DNA of 64,000 bases from Corynebacterium senegalense (GCF_900411315.1 NZ_LS990887.1:1419711-1483710); one strand, 5' to 3'; shown: positions 45,270-56,319, counted from the first letter of the stretch. The notes: generated by a model from the letters alone, not told the origin. A program made the numbers and translations.

Positions 45270-46730
45270 ATGAAGGTAGAGGTGGCGACGCTGGGGCCAC
45301 CCGGCGACGAGTTCTACGAGGCAATCGAACAGGAGCACCGCGACGGCGCCCGACTGATGATCGAGGCCGAGTACCTCATCTTCGGCCGCTTCGCGTGGCG
45401 CAGGCGCGACAGCGACTACGCGATGGAAGTCACCGAGATCATGTGCGAGACCCAACGCGGCAAACGCTTCGTGGAGACGGGCATCGACGGCTACGCCCGC
45501 CTGTACGACCTCCCGCAGCTGCGCGACCTGCAGAGACAACGCAAGCTTCTCGACGTCCCACGGCTCTCCGCCATCGACAAGACCCTCATGCTGCTGCCTC
45601 CCGACACCCCCGCCGAGGCGTGGGAGGTCTTCGACAACGAGCTGGTCGGCATGTTCGCGGGAGAGGCGCTGCCGAGCCCCTGGTCCATCACCCGGAGGCC
45701 GCGCCGCCTCGTCGCCACCATCGATGCCTCGGTGAGCTTCGACCGCAGGAAGCGGGCGAAGCGCGAGGGCGCCGCGGCCGCCCCGAGCCTGGACTTCTGG
45801 TCCGGGGACTGCACGGGCGCCTCCGCCTATATGACGCTGACCGCCGACTCCGCGACGATGGCCTGCCTGCGCGCCGCGGTCACCGGCGCCGCCCGGGAGA
45901 AGAAGCTGGGCCTGGCCGAAGCGGCGATCGCCCTGCTCACGGGCGCTACCACGCCCGTGGCGCGCCCGGTGCTGCACATCTTCTCCCCGAAGGGCCGCGC
46001 GCCCTCCAGCTACCTGCCCGGCTTCGGTTGGACGGGGGCGGAGAGCGGCGCGGTCCTCGACGACCTGCTCAGGGACTGCCCGCCCGATGTCGTGGACCTC
46101 GATGACGTCGCCGGATCCCGCGTGGCGGGCTACGCGCCCGCGCCGAAGATGGCCGATTACGTCCGCGCCCGCGACGGCACGTGCGTGTTCCCGGGCTGCC
46201 ACCGCGCGGCGGAGTCCTGCCAGCTCGACCACCGCATCCCGTACGGGGACGGCGGCGGAACGACCCCCGGCAACCTTTTCGCCCTGTGCCAACACCACCA
46301 CAACCTGAAGACCGATCGCAGGACGTTCTACATCCCCGACCCGGTCACCGGGGAAATCGTGTGGCTGTTCTCCAACGGGAGGTGGGCGGTGTCGGAGGAC
46401 AACGGCATCCTCGGCGCCTACGCCACGCCCACCGCGCCACGGTGGGTGAGCACCCTGGACGGCAACCGGGCCAGCCGCGCGCACGCGGCCCGCTTCAACG
46501 CGAAATGCCACGCGCTGTGCGACGCCTTTGAGGCGGGCGGAGACCTCGAGGCCTGCCTCGCCGGGATAGCGGAGCTGGAGGAGGAGTTCGGCCTGCGCTT
46601 CGAGTTCACCCCCGCGGGCGAGGACCACTCCTGGCTGCCCCCGGAGCCCGTCGACGCGCCTCCCGAAAGCACCGACACGGTCCCCGACCCACGGGATTAC
46701 GAGTGGCTGCTGCACGCCACCGCGGCCTGA
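45270..46730 (+). CDS. HNH nuclease-domain protein (DUF222-like, 13E12 type)
   Basis: The 486-residue protein starts MKVEVATLGPPGDEFYEAIE at ATG 45270, preceded by AAAGGGGG. Its N-terminal two-thirds are of the DUF222/13E12 type common in actinobacteria. Near residue 300 is an HNH motif: RDGTCVFPGCHRAAESCQLD followed by HRIPYGDGGGTTPGNLFALC and QHHHNLKT, with Cys pairs that would hold zinc. These genes are often multicopy; a role in DNA cleavage or mobility is inferred. It does not belong to a visible operon. Confidence 0.82.
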   Translation: MKVEVATLGPPGDEFYEAIEQEHRDGARLMIEAEYLIFGRFAWRRRDSDYAMEVTEIMCETQRGKRFVETGIDGYARLYDLPQLRDLQRQRKLLDVPRLSAIDKTLMLLPPDTPAEAWEVFDNELVGMFAGEALPSPWSITRRPRRLVATIDASVSFDRRKRAKREGAAAAPSLDFWSGDCTGASAYMTLTADSATMACLRAAVTGAAREKKLGLAEAAIALLTGATTPVARPVLHIFSPKGRAPSSYLPGFGWTGAESGAVLDDLLRDCPPDVVDLDDVAGSRVAGYAPAPKMADYVRARDGTCVFPGCHRAAESCQLDHRIPYGDGGGTTPGNLFALCQHHHNLKTDRRTFYIPDPVTGEIVWLFSNGRWAVSEDNGILGAYATPTAPRWVSTLDGNRASRAHAARFNAKCHALCDAFEAGGDLEACLAGIAELEEEFGLRFEFTPAGEDHSWLPPEPVDAPPESTDTVPDPRDYEWLLHATAA

Positions 46731-46805
46731 GACGATACGTGCGGGTAGCGCTCGGCCACTAAGATGGCCCGGTACGCCCGTACACAACGTCACAGCAAGG
46801 TACCC

Positions 46806-48176
46806 ATGTCAACATCCCACGAGAAGGGAAACGATTCACCGGCCCCCTATTCGCCCGAGCACCTGGAGCAGTCGCGCGAGGAGTTCCACTTCGAGAACCT
46901 CACCGAGGCCGACGCCGACCAGATCCGCCTCAACCGCAGCGGCGACGCCCCCAACGGCACGTTCCTGTCGTGGGTGATCACGCTGTTCGGCACGGCGGTC
47001 GGCGCGGGCATCCTCTTCCTGCCCATCGACGCCGGCAGCTTCGGCTTCTGGCCGCTGGTCATCGCGACGCTCTTCATCGGCCCGCTGGTGTTCTTCTCCC
47101 ACCGGACCTACGCGCGCATCGTCAGCGCCTCTCCGGAGAAAGGGCTGGACGTGCTGCAGGTGGTCACGGCCCTGACGGGCCGCAAGCGGGGCGTGTCAAC
47201 GGCGGTGATCTACTGGCTGGCGATCTTCCCCACGGTGCTGATCTACGGCATCTCGATCACCAACACGATGGACAGCTTCATCGTCAACCAGCTCCACGGC
47301 CCGCAGCTGCCCCGGGCGGTGCTGGCCACCCTGTGCATCGGCGTGCTCACCGGCGCCTTCGCGCTGGGCAAAAAGGCGACGCTGTGGTTCGCGAACATCC
47401 TCGTCTACCCGCTGATCGTGGCCCTGGCCGCGGTGTCGCTCTACCTGGTGCCCAAGTGGGACTTGGCGGGCTTCCGCGCCTACGAGTCGCCGACCCCGCT
47501 GTGGCAGTCGCTGCTGCTCATCCTGCCGGTGCTGGTGTTCTCCTTCAGCCACATGGCGGCGGTGTCGCAGTTTGCTCTCGACGTCCAGAAGGCGCGCAAG
47601 GGGGACGTCGCCGCCACGGAGCGGCAGGTGTCGAAGATCGAGCTGATCACGGCGACGCTGCTGGTGGTGTTCACGATGTTCTTCGTGTGGTCCTGCACCC
47701 TCACGCTGGGCGCCGACGGGCTCGAGGAGGCCCGCGCCCAGAACATCCCGGTGCTGAGCTACTTCGCCAACGTCACGAACACGCCGTTCATGGCGATCAT
47801 GACCCCGATCGTCGCGATCTGCGCCATCGCGTCCTCCTACTTCGGGCACATGCTCGGCGCGGAGGAGGGCACCGCCTACCTGATCCGCGTCGTCGCCCCC
47901 GAGACCGCGAAGCGGATCGACGACCGACTCCTCGACTACGCCGTCTACCTCTTCGTGTTCGTCACCGGGGTGGTCGTCGCCGGCATCAACCCGTCCATCC
48001 TGGACCTCATCTCGGTGGTCGGCGGGCTGTTCATGACCTTCCTCGTCTACCTCGTCCCCACGCTGCTGTTCCGCAAGGCCACGGCGTTCAGGCACTACGC
48101 CAACCGGCCGGACATACTCTTCGTGGGTGTGATGGGCGTGGTCATCATGGCCATCACTGTGTGGCAGATGCTGTAG
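46806..48176 (+). CDS. SdaC-type serine/threonine transporter
   Basis: The 456-residue membrane protein has an N-terminal cytoplasmic tail of about 55 residues, then FLSWVITLFGTAVGAGILFL, the helix-1 motif of the SdaC/HAAAP group. Further on are FSFSHMAAVSQFALDVQKAR and CAIASSYFGHMLGAEEGTA. It would import serine or threonine with protons or sodium. ATG 46806 gives MSTSHEKGN. The 3' end overlaps the convergent DUF454 gene by 23 bases. Confidence 0.82.
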   Translation: MSTSHEKGNDSPAPYSPEHLEQSREEFHFENLTEADADQIRLNRSGDAPNGTFLSWVITLFGTAVGAGILFLPIDAGSFGFWPLVIATLFIGPLVFFSHRTYARIVSASPEKGLDVLQVVTALTGRKRGVSTAVIYWLAIFPTVLIYGISITNTMDSFIVNQLHGPQLPRAVLATLCIGVLTGAFALGKKATLWFANILVYPLIVALAAVSLYLVPKWDLAGFRAYESPTPLWQSLLLILPVLVFSFSHMAAVSQFALDVQKARKGDVAATERQVSKIELITATLLVVFTMFFVWSCTLTLGADGLEEARAQNIPVLSYFANVTNTPFMAIMTPIVAICAIASSYFGHMLGAEEGTAYLIRVVAPETAKRIDDRLLDYAVYLFVFVTGVVVAGINPSILDLISVVGGLFMTFLVYLVPTLLFRKATAFRHYANRPDILFVGVMGVVIMAITVWQML

Positions 48177-48567
48177 CCGGGAGGCTGTAGCGGGCCCGGA
48201 ATTTCGCCGCGCGCGCCGGGTTGGGGGTGAGCAGCGCGATGTGGACGGCCACACCGAGGGCGATGGCGGTGAGCATGACGGTGAACCAGAGCTCGCGCAC
48301 GATGAGCATGGACACGGCCATCGACGTCCACATCAGCCCGATGATCTGTACCTTACGGGCCCGGCTGAGCTCGCCGACGTAATAGTCGGTGATGTACTCG
48401 CCGAAGACGGAGTGGTGCAGCAGCCTGTGCTCGAGGCGAGGCGAGCTGCGGGTGAAGAAGAACAGCGCGGTCAGCAGGAACGGGGTGGCGGGCAGGAGGG
48501 GCAGGAAGGCGCCGAGGGCGCCGAAGCCCGCGGCGACGAGCCCGGCGGCGAGGTAGAGGTAACGCAT
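48154..48567 (-). CDS. YbaN family (DUF454) inner membrane protein
   Basis: The 137-residue protein begins MRYLYLAAGLVAAGFGALGA and continues FLPLLPATPFLLTALFFFTR, the DUF454 signature. FTRSSPRLEHRLLHHSVFGE and two more hydrophobic helices follow. The function is unknown. ATG 48567 matches the family start; the longer frame is rejected. A possible DtxR box lies 32-50 bases upstream, hinting at iron control. The gene ends inside the convergent transporter gene. Confidence 0.85.
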   Translation of the reverse strand: MRYLYLAAGLVAAGFGALGAFLPLLPATPFLLTALFFFTRSSPRLEHRLLHHSVFGEYITDYYVGELSRARKVQIIGLMWTSMAVSMLIVRELWFTVMLTAIALGVAVHIALLTPNPARAAKFRARYSLPATASATQ

Positions 48568-48598
48568 ACTGGGCACCACGCTACACGCTCGCCGCGAT

Positions 48599-48617
48599 TT
48601 AGGTAAGGCAAGCCTTG
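48599..48617. promoter_or_regulatory. candidate DtxR (iron) box
   Basis: TTAGGTAAGGCAAGCCTTG agrees at 14 of 19 positions with the DtxR consensus TTAGGTTAGSCTAACCTAA, including the AGG...CCT core. It lies in the spacer between the leftward DUF454 gene and the rightward 107-residue gene. Functional binding is unproven. Confidence 0.4.
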
Positions 48618-48658
48618 CCAAACCTCCGCCACGCAACGCGCCCGCTACCCTGGTCCGC

Positions 48659-48982
48659 ATGAGCGAACGCTACGAGATCGACCACGACTGGCTGGCCCCC
48701 GACGATTCGCCCGCGACCGTGCGCCTCACGGTCACCGGGGCGCACGCGCGCCAGGCGGTCCTCGACTGGCTCGACGACCTGCCCGCCGACCCCCTCGGCA
48801 CGCGCGGGCGCGGCGGCTGGATGGTCCAGGAGGTCACGTCCGCGCCGGAGGAGGTTGTCGTGGACATCACCTCCGGCGGCCAGGACGCCGCCGAGAGCCT
48901 CGAGGACGGCACCGACGAGGCGTTCGAGGTGCTCGACGCGCTGGGCTGCGAGCTGCGCTGGGAGCAGCGCCCCCGCGGCTAG
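48659..48982 (+). CDS. hypothetical protein, 107 aa
   Basis: The protein is acidic and soluble, starting MSERYEIDHDWLAPDDSPAT, with VRLTVTGAHARQAVLDWLDD and DEAFEVLDALGCELRWEQRP. No family is recognised. Codon use resembles the neighbours, and the reading frame is clean. Its stop overlaps the convergent gldA stop by four bases. Confidence 0.65.
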   Translation: MSERYEIDHDWLAPDDSPATVRLTVTGAHARQAVLDWLDDLPADPLGTRGRGGWMVQEVTSAPEEVVVDITSGGQDAAESLEDGTDEAFEVLDALGCELRWEQRPRG

Positions 48983-50103
48983 GCGCGCTCGCGCAGAGAG
49001 CGGGCGTAGAGGTCGGCCGCGCGGATCGCCTGCACGACGTCGGTCGGGGTGTGCTCGCCCGGCATCTGCTTCAGCGTCTCCTCGCTGGAGCAGGCGAGTT
49101 CGGCGATCTTGTACAGGTCGTCGTCGGTGGCGTCGGCGAGGTGGATCTCCTCCAGGGTGGTCGGCAGGCCGACGGACTGGAGGAAGCCGAAGTAGCGGTC
49201 CGCCTCCTCGCGGGTGGCGCCGGTGAGCATGAGTTGCACGCCGATGCCGAAGGCCACCTTTTCGCCGTGGGACATGTGGTGAATGTCGCCGTCGAGGGCG
49301 GTGAAGCCGTTGTGGATCGCGTGGACGGCAGCCAGCCCGCCGTTCTCGAAGCCCAGGCCGGACAGCAGCGTGTTCGCCTCGCAGATGGCCTCGAGCGCCG
49401 GGGACACGATGTGCTCCTCGTTGTCCTTGAGGGCCTGGTGGGCGTAGGCGAAGAGCACCTCCTCACACTTCTCGGCCAGCGCCAGGCCGGCGAGGGTGGG
49501 GCGGGAGGAGTCGTCCATGCGGCGGCCGTTGGCGCGGTGGACTGAACGGGCCTCCACGAGGGTGGCGAGGGCGTCGCCAAGCCCGGAGCGAAGCGTGCGC
49601 ACGGGCGCGTTGGCGATGACGCGGGTGTCCACCGCGACGAGGTCCGGGTTGCGGTCGTAGAAGAGGTAGGAGTCGAACACGCCCTCGTCGGTGTAGATCA
49701 CGGAGACGCGGGCGGTCGGCGCGTCGGCGGAGACAGCGGTGGGGAAGATGGCCACGGGCAGGGAGAGCTTGTCGGCCACGGCGCGGGCGGTGTCGATGGT
49801 CTTGCCGCCGCCGAGGCCGATGATCACGTCGGTCTCGCCCGACTGCGCCTTGTCGGCGATGCGGCCGATCTCGTTCATCGAGGCCTCGCCGCCGAAGACC
49901 TCGTGGGTGGCCTCCATGCCGTCGCCGCGCAGGCTGTCCTGCAGCTTCTGGCCCGCGATGTCCCAGACGATCTCGTCGGCGATGATCAGCGGGGCCGAGC
50001 CGAGCGGTGCGATGTAGTGCGCGGCGCGGTCGATGAGGTCAATGCCCTGCACGTAGCGGGAGGGGCCGGTGTACATCTTGTCCTGGGTGTGAGAGGCAGT
50101 CAT
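48979..50103 (-). CDS. gldA: glycerol dehydrogenase
   Basis: The 374-residue protein is an iron/zinc alcohol dehydrogenase of the GldA type: VIIGLGGGKTIDTARAVADK for NAD, PTAVSADAPTARVSVIY, then metal ligands in AVHAIHNGFTALDGDIHHMS and HGEKVAFGIGVQLML. It oxidises glycerol to dihydroxyacetone. ATG 50103, with GAAAGGAAAG upstream, is chosen over the longer frame. It is divergent from the dihydroxyacetone kinase gene, making a two-step glycerol route. Confidence 0.9.
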   Translation of the reverse strand: MTASHTQDKMYTGPSRYVQGIDLIDRAAHYIAPLGSAPLIIADEIVWDIAGQKLQDSLRGDGMEATHEVFGGEASMNEIGRIADKAQSGETDVIIGLGGGKTIDTARAVADKLSLPVAIFPTAVSADAPTARVSVIYTDEGVFDSYLFYDRNPDLVAVDTRVIANAPVRTLRSGLGDALATLVEARSVHRANGRRMDDSSRPTLAGLALAEKCEEVLFAYAHQALKDNEEHIVSPALEAICEANTLLSGLGFENGGLAAVHAIHNGFTALDGDIHHMSHGEKVAFGIGVQLMLTGATREEADRYFGFLQSVGLPTTLEEIHLADATDDDLYKIAELACSSEETLKQMPGEHTPTDVVQAIRAADLYARSLRERA

Positions 50104-50195
50104 TGTCTTTCCTTTCGCTCGGAGGCTTCCTCTGTGGCCCACCATAGGCGCACAAAGACTTATATGAGATTCGCCCGTTTCACTATCCTGGGGGC

Positions 50196-51893
50196 ATGGC
50201 CGACAACGAACAGTCCTCACCGTCCCTGCGCTCCTTCCGCAACAACCCGCACGATTTCTCGGCGGAGGCGGTCGGAGGCACCATCGCGGCCCACCCGGAT
50301 GCGGAGTGGAACGCGGCGGGCTTCATCCACCAGGCCTCTCCGGTGGTCACCGACAGCGGCGAGCCCGCCGTCGCCGTGATCTCGGGCGGCGGCTCGGGCC
50401 ACGAGCCCATGCACAGCGGCTTCATCGGCCGGGGCATGCTCGCCGCGGCGTGCCCCGGGCACCTGTTCACCTCCCCCAACGCCGTGCAGATTGCGGAGGC
50501 GACCGCGTGGGCGGACCAGGGCCGCGGCGTGCTGCACGTGGTGAAGAACTACACCGGCGACGTGATGAACTTCTCCGTCGCCTGCCGCATGACCCCGGAG
50601 GTGGAGACCGCCACCGTGGTGGTCAAAGAGGACATCGCCACCGAGCGCGACGACGAGGACGGCCCCGGCCGGCGCGGCACCGCCGCCACCATCCTCGTGG
50701 AGAAGGTCGCCGGCGCCGCCGCCCGCCGCGGAGACGACCTCGAGACGGTGCGGGAGAAGGCCCAGTGGGTCGCCGACAACTCCCGCAGCATGGCCGTGGC
50801 GCTCGCGCCGGGCTACCTGCCCACCTCGGGCCGCGACACCTTCGACCTGGACAGCGGCGACATGGAGGTCGGCGTGGGCATCCACGGCGAGCGTGGCGTG
50901 GCCCGCGAGAAGATCAAGTCGGCGCGCGACATCGTCGAGGCGATCCTGCCCGGCCTCGTCGAGGCGCTCGGGCTCACCGAGGGCGACGAGGTCGTCTGCC
51001 TGACCAACGGGCTCGGCGGCACCACCCTGCTCGAGATCCACCTCGTGTTCGGCGAGGTGCTCACCTGGCTCGCCGAGCGCGGCATCACCGTGCGCCGCAG
51101 CCTCAACGGCACCTTCGTCACCTCCGTCAACATGCACGGCGTGTCCGTGACGCTCACGCGCTGCACCGACGAGATCGCCGAGCTTCTCGACGCCCCCACG
51201 GCCGCCCCGGCCTGGCCCGCCGCCATCGGAACCGAGGCGACCTTTGCCCCGGCGGAGATGAGCTTCGCCGACAAGCTGCCGGAGACCGGCGAGGAGAACC
51301 CCTGGCTGACGGGCTTCATCGAGCGGGCCCAGGCGGGCGTGGACGACCTCACCGAGCTGGACCGCATTGCCGGCGACGGCGACTTCGGCGCCAATATCGA
51401 CGCCGCCTTCGGCGACATCGAGCTGCCCCTGCGCGGCCGCGACGGCGACATCCTCGAGGGCCTCGCCCACCGCTGCCTCGTGCGCTCCGGGGGAACCTCG
51501 GGCGCCGTCTTCGGCACCCTGTTCACCGAGCTCTCCCACGCCGTGGAGGACCGCCTCACCACGGAGTCGCTCGCGGCCGGGCTGAGCAGCGCGTACGAGG
51601 CCATCCACGAGCTCGGCGGGGCGGAGTACGGTGACAAGACGATGGTGGACGCCCTCTACCCGGCTGCCCGCGCGCTGGCGGAGATCGACCCCGGCACCCC
51701 GCTCGAGGAGGCCATGGCCGCCGCCCGCGAGGCGGCCGTCGAGGGCGTGGCGCACACCCGCGAGATCTCGGCGAAGAAGGGCCGCGCCTCCTACCTCGGC
51801 GAGTCCACGAAGGACGTGCCGGACCCCGGCGCGATCGTGGTGACCTGGCTCCTCGGGTCCGAGGACCCGGTGGCCACCCACTACACTGTCTAA
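50196..51893 (+). CDS. dhaKL: dihydroxyacetone kinase (DhaK-DhaL fusion)
   Basis: The 565-residue protein joins DhaK (about 1-335) and DhaL (about 355-565). DhaK has [31 protein letters not shown] and the substrate-binding His in [11 protein letters not shown]. DhaL has [18 protein letters not shown], the acidic ATP-Mg site, and [12 protein letters not shown]. The single-chain form uses ATP rather than the PTS. It makes DHAP from the dihydroxyacetone produced by GldA. Two bases separate it from leuS. Confidence 0.92.
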   Translation: MADNEQSSPSLRSFRNNPHDFSAEAVGGTIAAHPDAEWNAAGFIHQASPVVTDSGEPAVAVISGGGSGHEPMHSGFIGRGMLAAACPGHLFTSPNAVQIAEATAWADQGRGVLHVVKNYTGDVMNFSVACRMTPEVETATVVVKEDIATERDDEDGPGRRGTAATILVEKVAGAAARRGDDLETVREKAQWVADNSRSMAVALAPGYLPTSGRDTFDLDSGDMEVGVGIHGERGVAREKIKSARDIVEAILPGLVEALGLTEGDEVVCLTNGLGGTTLLEIHLVFGEVLTWLAERGITVRRSLNGTFVTSVNMHGVSVTLTRCTDEIAELLDAPTAAPAWPAAIGTEATFAPAEMSFADKLPETGEENPWLTGFIERAQAGVDDLTELDRIAGDGDFGANIDAAFGDIELPLRGRDGDILEGLAHRCLVRSGGTSGAVFGTLFTELSHAVEDRLTTESLAAGLSSAYEAIHELGGAEYGDKTMVDALYPAARALAEIDPGTPLEEAMAAAREAAVEGVAHTREISAKKGRASYLGESTKDVPDPGAIVVTWLLGSEDPVATHYTV

Positions 51894-51895
51894 GC

Positions 51896-54724
51896 ATGAC
51901 TAACGCGACCGAGGGGCCCGCCTTCCGCTACACGGCGGGGCTGGCGAATGAGATCGAGCAGAAGTGGCAGCGCTACTGGGTGGACAACGGCACGTTCAAC
52001 GCGCCGAACCCGGTGGGTGACCTCGCCACCGGTGAGGTGCTTCCGGAGGACAAGCTCAACGTCCAGGACATGTTCCCCTACCCCTCGGGTGCGGGCCTGC
52101 ACGTGGGCCACCCGCTGGGCTACATCGCCACCGACGTCTACGCCCGCTACAACCGCATGCTGGGCAAGAACGTGCTGCACACCCTCGGTTACGACTCCTT
52201 CGGCCTGCCGGCGGAGCAGTACGCGATCCAGACGGGCACACACCCGCGGACGACGACGGAGGCGAACATCGCCAACATGACCCGCCAGCTCGACGCGCTG
52301 GGCCTGGGCCACGACCGCCGCCGCTCCGTGGCCACGACGGACCCGGAGTTCTACCGCTGGACGCAGTGGATCTTCCTGCAGATCTACAACGCCTGGTTCG
52401 ACGAGGAGCAGCAGAAGGCCCGCCCGATCGAGGACCTGGTGCGCGACCTCATGACGGGCGCGCGGACCTGCAAGGACGGCCGCGAGTTCCTCTCTTTGAC
52501 CACCGAGGAGAAGCACAAGGCGATCGACGAGTTCCGCCTGGTCTACCTCTCCGACTCCATGGTCAACTGGTGCCCCGGCCTGGGCACGGTGCTGGCCAAC
52601 GAGGAGGTCACCGCGGACGGGCGCTCGGAGCGCGGCAACTACCCGGTCTTCCGCAAGCGCCTGCGCCAGTGGATGATGCGCATCACCGCCTACTCGGACC
52701 GCCTCCTCGAGGACCTGGAGCTTTTGGACTGGCCCGAGAAGGTCAAGTCCATGCAGCGCAACTGGATCGGCCGCTCCCGCGGCGCCCAGGTGGCGTTCGC
52801 CTCCCCCGAAGGCCCGATCGAGGTGTTCACCACCCGCCCGGACACGCTCTTCGGCGCGAGCTACATGGTGCTCGCCCCCGAGCACGAGCTTGTCGACGCC
52901 CTCACCGCCGACGCGTACGAAGGTGGCGTCGACAAGCGCTGGACATTTGGTGAGAACAGCCCGGCGGAGGCTGTGGCCGCCTACAGGCAGGCGATCGCGG
53001 CGAAGTCCGACGTGGAACGCCAGGAGAACAAAGACAAGACCGGTGTCTTCCTCGGCACGTACGCCACGAACCCCGTCAGCGGGGAGCAGGTGCCGGTGTT
53101 CATCGCCGACTACGTCCTGACCGGCTACGGCACCGGCGCCATCATGGCGGTGCCGGCCCACGACGAGCGCGACCACGAGTTCGCCAGCACATTCGGCCTG
53201 CCCATCCTGCCGGTGCTCGAGGGCGGGGACGTGACGGAGGAAGCGTTCACCGGCGACGGCGCCCACATCAACTCCGCCAACGACGACGGGCTGGACCTTA
53301 ACGGCCTGGGCAAGGGCGAGGCGATCGAGAAGGCGATCGCCTGGCTGCAGGACAAGGGCGTCGGCGAGGAAAAGATCCAGTACAAGCTGCGCGACTGGCT
53401 GTTCGCCCGCCAGCGTTACTGGGGCGAGCCCTTCCCCATCGTCTACGACGAAAACGGCCAGGCGCACTCCCTGCCCGAGGAGATGCTCCCGGTGGAGCTG
53501 CCGCAGATCGAGGACTACAACCCCGTCTCCTTCGACCCGGACGACGCCGACTCCGAGCCCGCTCCCCCGCTGGCCAAGGCCACCGACTGGGTGGAGGTCG
53601 AGCTCGACCTGGGCCACGGCAAGCAGAAGTACCGCCGCGACACCAACGTCATGCCCCAGTGGGCCGGTTCCTCCTGGTACCAGCTGCGCTACATCGACCC
53701 GACGAACTCCGAGGAGTTCTGCAACATCGAGAACGAGCGCTACTGGACGGGCCCGCGCGGCGAGAACGACCCGGGCGGCGTGGACCTCTACGTCGGCGGC
53801 GTCGAGCACGCCGTGCTGCACCTGCTCTACTCCCGCTTCTGGCACAAGGTGCTTTATGACCTGGGCTTCGTCACCTCGCGCGAGCCCTACCGCCGCCTCT
53901 ACAACCAGGGCTACATCCAGGCCTACGCCTACACCGACGCCCGCGGCGTGTACGTCCCGGCCGCCGAGGTGGAGGAGAAGGACGGCCGCTTCTTCTACAA
54001 CGGAGAGGAGGTCAACCAGGAGTACGGCAAGATGGGCAAGTCGCTGAAGAACGCCGTCGCCCCCGACGACATCGCCCGCGACTTCGGCGCCGACACCCTG
54101 CGCGTCTACGAGATGGCGATGGGCCCGCTGGACACCTCCCGGCCGTGGGCGACGAAGGACGTCGTCGGTTCGCACCGCTTCCTCCAGCGCCTGTGGCGCC
54201 TGGTGGTCGACGAGGAGACCGGCGAGGTGCTCGCCCGCAACACTGAGCTGACCGAGGACGACGCCAAGCAGCTCCACCGCACCATCGCGGGTGTGCGCGA
54301 GGACTACGGCCACCTGCGCGACAACACCGTGGTGGCCAAGCTCATCGAGTACGTCAACTACCTCACCAAGACGTACCCGAACGAGGTGCCCCGCGCCGCG
54401 GTCGAGCCCCTGGTACAGATGGTCTCCCCGCTCGCCCCGCACATCGCGGAGGAGCTGTGGTCCAAGCTCGGCCACCCCGGCACGATCACCTTCGAGCCCT
54501 TCCCCACCTTCGACGAGGCACTGCTTGTCGACGACACCGTGGAGATCCCGGTGCAGATCAACGGCAAGGTCCGCGCCCGCGTCCGCGTCGCCGCCGACGC
54601 CTCGCGCGAGGACATGGAGGCGGCTGCTCTGTCCGATGGCCGCATCGCCGAGCTCATCGAGGGCAAGAACGTGGTCAAGGTCATCGCCGTGCCGGGCCGC
54701 ATGGTCAACCTCGTGGTGAAGTAG
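51896..54724 (+). CDS. leuS: leucyl-tRNA synthetase
   Basis: The 942-residue protein has the class-I HIGH motif as HVGHPLGY in [20 protein letters not shown]. It has an editing domain (about 230-430) with [20 protein letters not shown] and [20 protein letters not shown], the leucyl-specific [40 protein letters not shown] and KMSKS as KMGKSLKN. It charges tRNA-Leu and edits mischarged products. The ATG follows the dhaKL stop by two bases. No T-box could fit upstream. Confidence 0.97.
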   Translation: MTNATEGPAFRYTAGLANEIEQKWQRYWVDNGTFNAPNPVGDLATGEVLPEDKLNVQDMFPYPSGAGLHVGHPLGYIATDVYARYNRMLGKNVLHTLGYDSFGLPAEQYAIQTGTHPRTTTEANIANMTRQLDALGLGHDRRRSVATTDPEFYRWTQWIFLQIYNAWFDEEQQKARPIEDLVRDLMTGARTCKDGREFLSLTTEEKHKAIDEFRLVYLSDSMVNWCPGLGTVLANEEVTADGRSERGNYPVFRKRLRQWMMRITAYSDRLLEDLELLDWPEKVKSMQRNWIGRSRGAQVAFASPEGPIEVFTTRPDTLFGASYMVLAPEHELVDALTADAYEGGVDKRWTFGENSPAEAVAAYRQAIAAKSDVERQENKDKTGVFLGTYATNPVSGEQVPVFIADYVLTGYGTGAIMAVPAHDERDHEFASTFGLPILPVLEGGDVTEEAFTGDGAHINSANDDGLDLNGLGKGEAIEKAIAWLQDKGVGEEKIQYKLRDWLFARQRYWGEPFPIVYDENGQAHSLPEEMLPVELPQIEDYNPVSFDPDDADSEPAPPLAKATDWVEVELDLGHGKQKYRRDTNVMPQWAGSSWYQLRYIDPTNSEEFCNIENERYWTGPRGENDPGGVDLYVGGVEHAVLHLLYSRFWHKVLYDLGFVTSREPYRRLYNQGYIQAYAYTDARGVYVPAAEVEEKDGRFFYNGEEVNQEYGKMGKSLKNAVAPDDIARDFGADTLRVYEMAMGPLDTSRPWATKDVVGSHRFLQRLWRLVVDEETGEVLARNTELTEDDAKQLHRTIAGVREDYGHLRDNTVVAKLIEYVNYLTKTYPNEVPRAAVEPLVQMVSPLAPHIAEELWSKLGHPGTITFEPFPTFDEALLVDDTVEIPVQINGKVRARVRVAADASREDMEAAALSDGRIAELIEGKNVVKVIAVPGRMVNLVVK

Positions 54725-55230
54725 TGCGCGCGGGTTCGCTGGCAGCCTACTGTTGCGTGGTCGTGGCCCTGACCATGCTCAAGTCCTTCTACCGGATCGG
54801 CTACCTGTGGGATCCGGCGAACCAGTCGCGCCGGGGGCTGTCCCTGGTCCCCCTCGGCGAGCTTTCCGACGCCCAGTCCCTCTTCGCTCCCCTCTTCGGC
54901 TACGGCGGCAACATCGCCTTCTTCGTCCCGGTGGGAGTTCTCGCCTACGTGGTGTTCGGGCGGGCCTGGAAAGCCGTCGCCTTCGGGGCGGCGCTCAGCC
55001 TGGCGATGGAGGCGGGCCAGTACGTCTTCGCCCTCGGGCTGACGGACATCGACGACCTGATCATGAACACGCTCGGGGCTGCGGTCGGGGTTGGCGTCGC
55101 GAAGCTGTTTGGCCCCAGGTTTCACCCGCTGTGGGTGGGCCTCGGCTACGCGGTCGCGCTTGTGTTCCTCGGACTGGCGCTCGCGGGCGAGCGGCTCGGC
55201 GACCCCGGCAGGGTAAAGAAGGTGTATTGA
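54724..55230 (+). CDS. VanZ family membrane protein
   Basis: The 168-residue protein starts at GTG 54724, sharing a base with the leuS stop. It has about five membrane segments and FFVPVGVLAYVVFGRAWKAV, then ALSLAMEAGQYVFALGLTDI and DDLIMNTLGAAVGV, the E...D-DD pattern of VanZ-like proteins. The function is unknown; VanZ itself affects teicoplanin susceptibility. It is probably cotranscribed with leuS. Confidence 0.83.
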   Translation: MRAGSLAAYCCVVVALTMLKSFYRIGYLWDPANQSRRGLSLVPLGELSDAQSLFAPLFGYGGNIAFFVPVGVLAYVVFGRAWKAVAFGAALSLAMEAGQYVFALGLTDIDDLIMNTLGAAVGVGVAKLFGPRFHPLWVGLGYAVALVFLGLALAGERLGDPGRVKKVY

Positions 55231-55319
55231 GCCGTATCGATCCGGTAACACGGCAGGAAGGACGGCGCGGCTTCTGCTAGCGTCGCGGGGGTCCATGCTG
55301 TCGCGAGAAAGTGTGATCT

Positions 55320-56270
55320 ATGACTACTTCCTACAACGGGGGTGCCAACTACCCCAACGACGACTACGGAACAGGTGACTACGGCACGGGTGATTACAGC
55401 GCCGACGCCTTCGACGTGAACGCGAGCCACGGCGCCCTGCGCCACCACGGCACCACGCTTGTCGACGGCACCTACGGCGACGGCCAGCAGCTCCACCCCA
55501 TCAACGACCCGGCGACGAACGGCTGGGTGCACCGCCGCGGCACCGGCAAGATGAACGCGGTGGAGGCGTGGGGCTTCGGCTTCAAGGCGACCTTTGCCAA
55601 CTGGCAGGTCTGGATCACCTACGGCCTGCTCGCTACCGTGGGCATCTTCGCCCTGAGCTACGTCGTCCCGGTGGTGGGCAACCTGCTCTCCTTCGCGATG
55701 CTCTTCGTCTACCCGGTGATTTACTCCTTCGCCCTGATGAGCACCCTGGCCAAGCACTGGAAGTTCAACGGCCTCAACGCGCCGCGCTACGGGCTCTCCC
55801 TCGGCGTGCTCGTGGTGATCAGCCTCATTGCCATGCTCATCGGCGTCATCGTCCTGCTCATCGCGCTCGCCGTCTTCGGCCAGCCGATCATGGACACCGC
55901 CGGCACCCTCGACCAGGCTGCCCTGGAATCCGGCGACATCGAGGAGATGATGCCGCTGATCCTCTCCATGATGAAGGTCATCGGCCTGACCGGGCTGATC
56001 ATGTTCTTCCTCGCGCCGTTCTTCGTTTTCCCGGTGTGGTACGCGGCGGACAACGCGGCGGACTTCGGCGGCTCCCTGAAGGAGGGCATCTCCGCCGGCG
56101 CGCGCAACTACGGCCAGCTGCTGCTGTTCTCGCTGATCGGCGTCGTTGTCACCGTCGTCGGCGCGCTCCTGTTCGGCCTCGGCCTCGTGGTGGTCGTCCC
56201 GGCCTCGACCCTGGCCCAGGCGTACGCCTACCGCCAGGTCTCCGGCGGCCCGGTTCCCGCGGAGGCCTAG
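55320..56270 (+). CDS. conserved membrane protein, unknown function
   Basis: The 316-residue protein has an N-terminal tail rich in Tyr, Gly and Asp with a short repeat (YGTGDYGTGDYS), then about six membrane helices from residue 95. The TM pattern and the FGGSLKEGISAGARNYGQLL segment resemble actinobacterial membrane proteins of the DUF975/glycerophosphoryl type, but no function is assigned. A strong terminator 50 bases after the stop closes the transcript. Confidence 0.72.
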   Translation: MTTSYNGGANYPNDDYGTGDYGTGDYSADAFDVNASHGALRHHGTTLVDGTYGDGQQLHPINDPATNGWVHRRGTGKMNAVEAWGFGFKATFANWQVWITYGLLATVGIFALSYVVPVVGNLLSFAMLFVYPVIYSFALMSTLAKHWKFNGLNAPRYGLSLGVLVVISLIAMLIGVIVLLIALAVFGQPIMDTAGTLDQAALESGDIEEMMPLILSMMKVIGLTGLIMFFLAPFFVFPVWYAADNAADFGGSLKEGISAGARNYGQLLLFSLIGVVVTVVGALLFGLGLVVVVPASTLAQAYAYRQVSGGPVPAEA

Positions 56271-56319
56271 AAGCAACTCCCACGGTGAGCAGGGCTCCGC
56301 CCACCTCATCCGCACTCTC

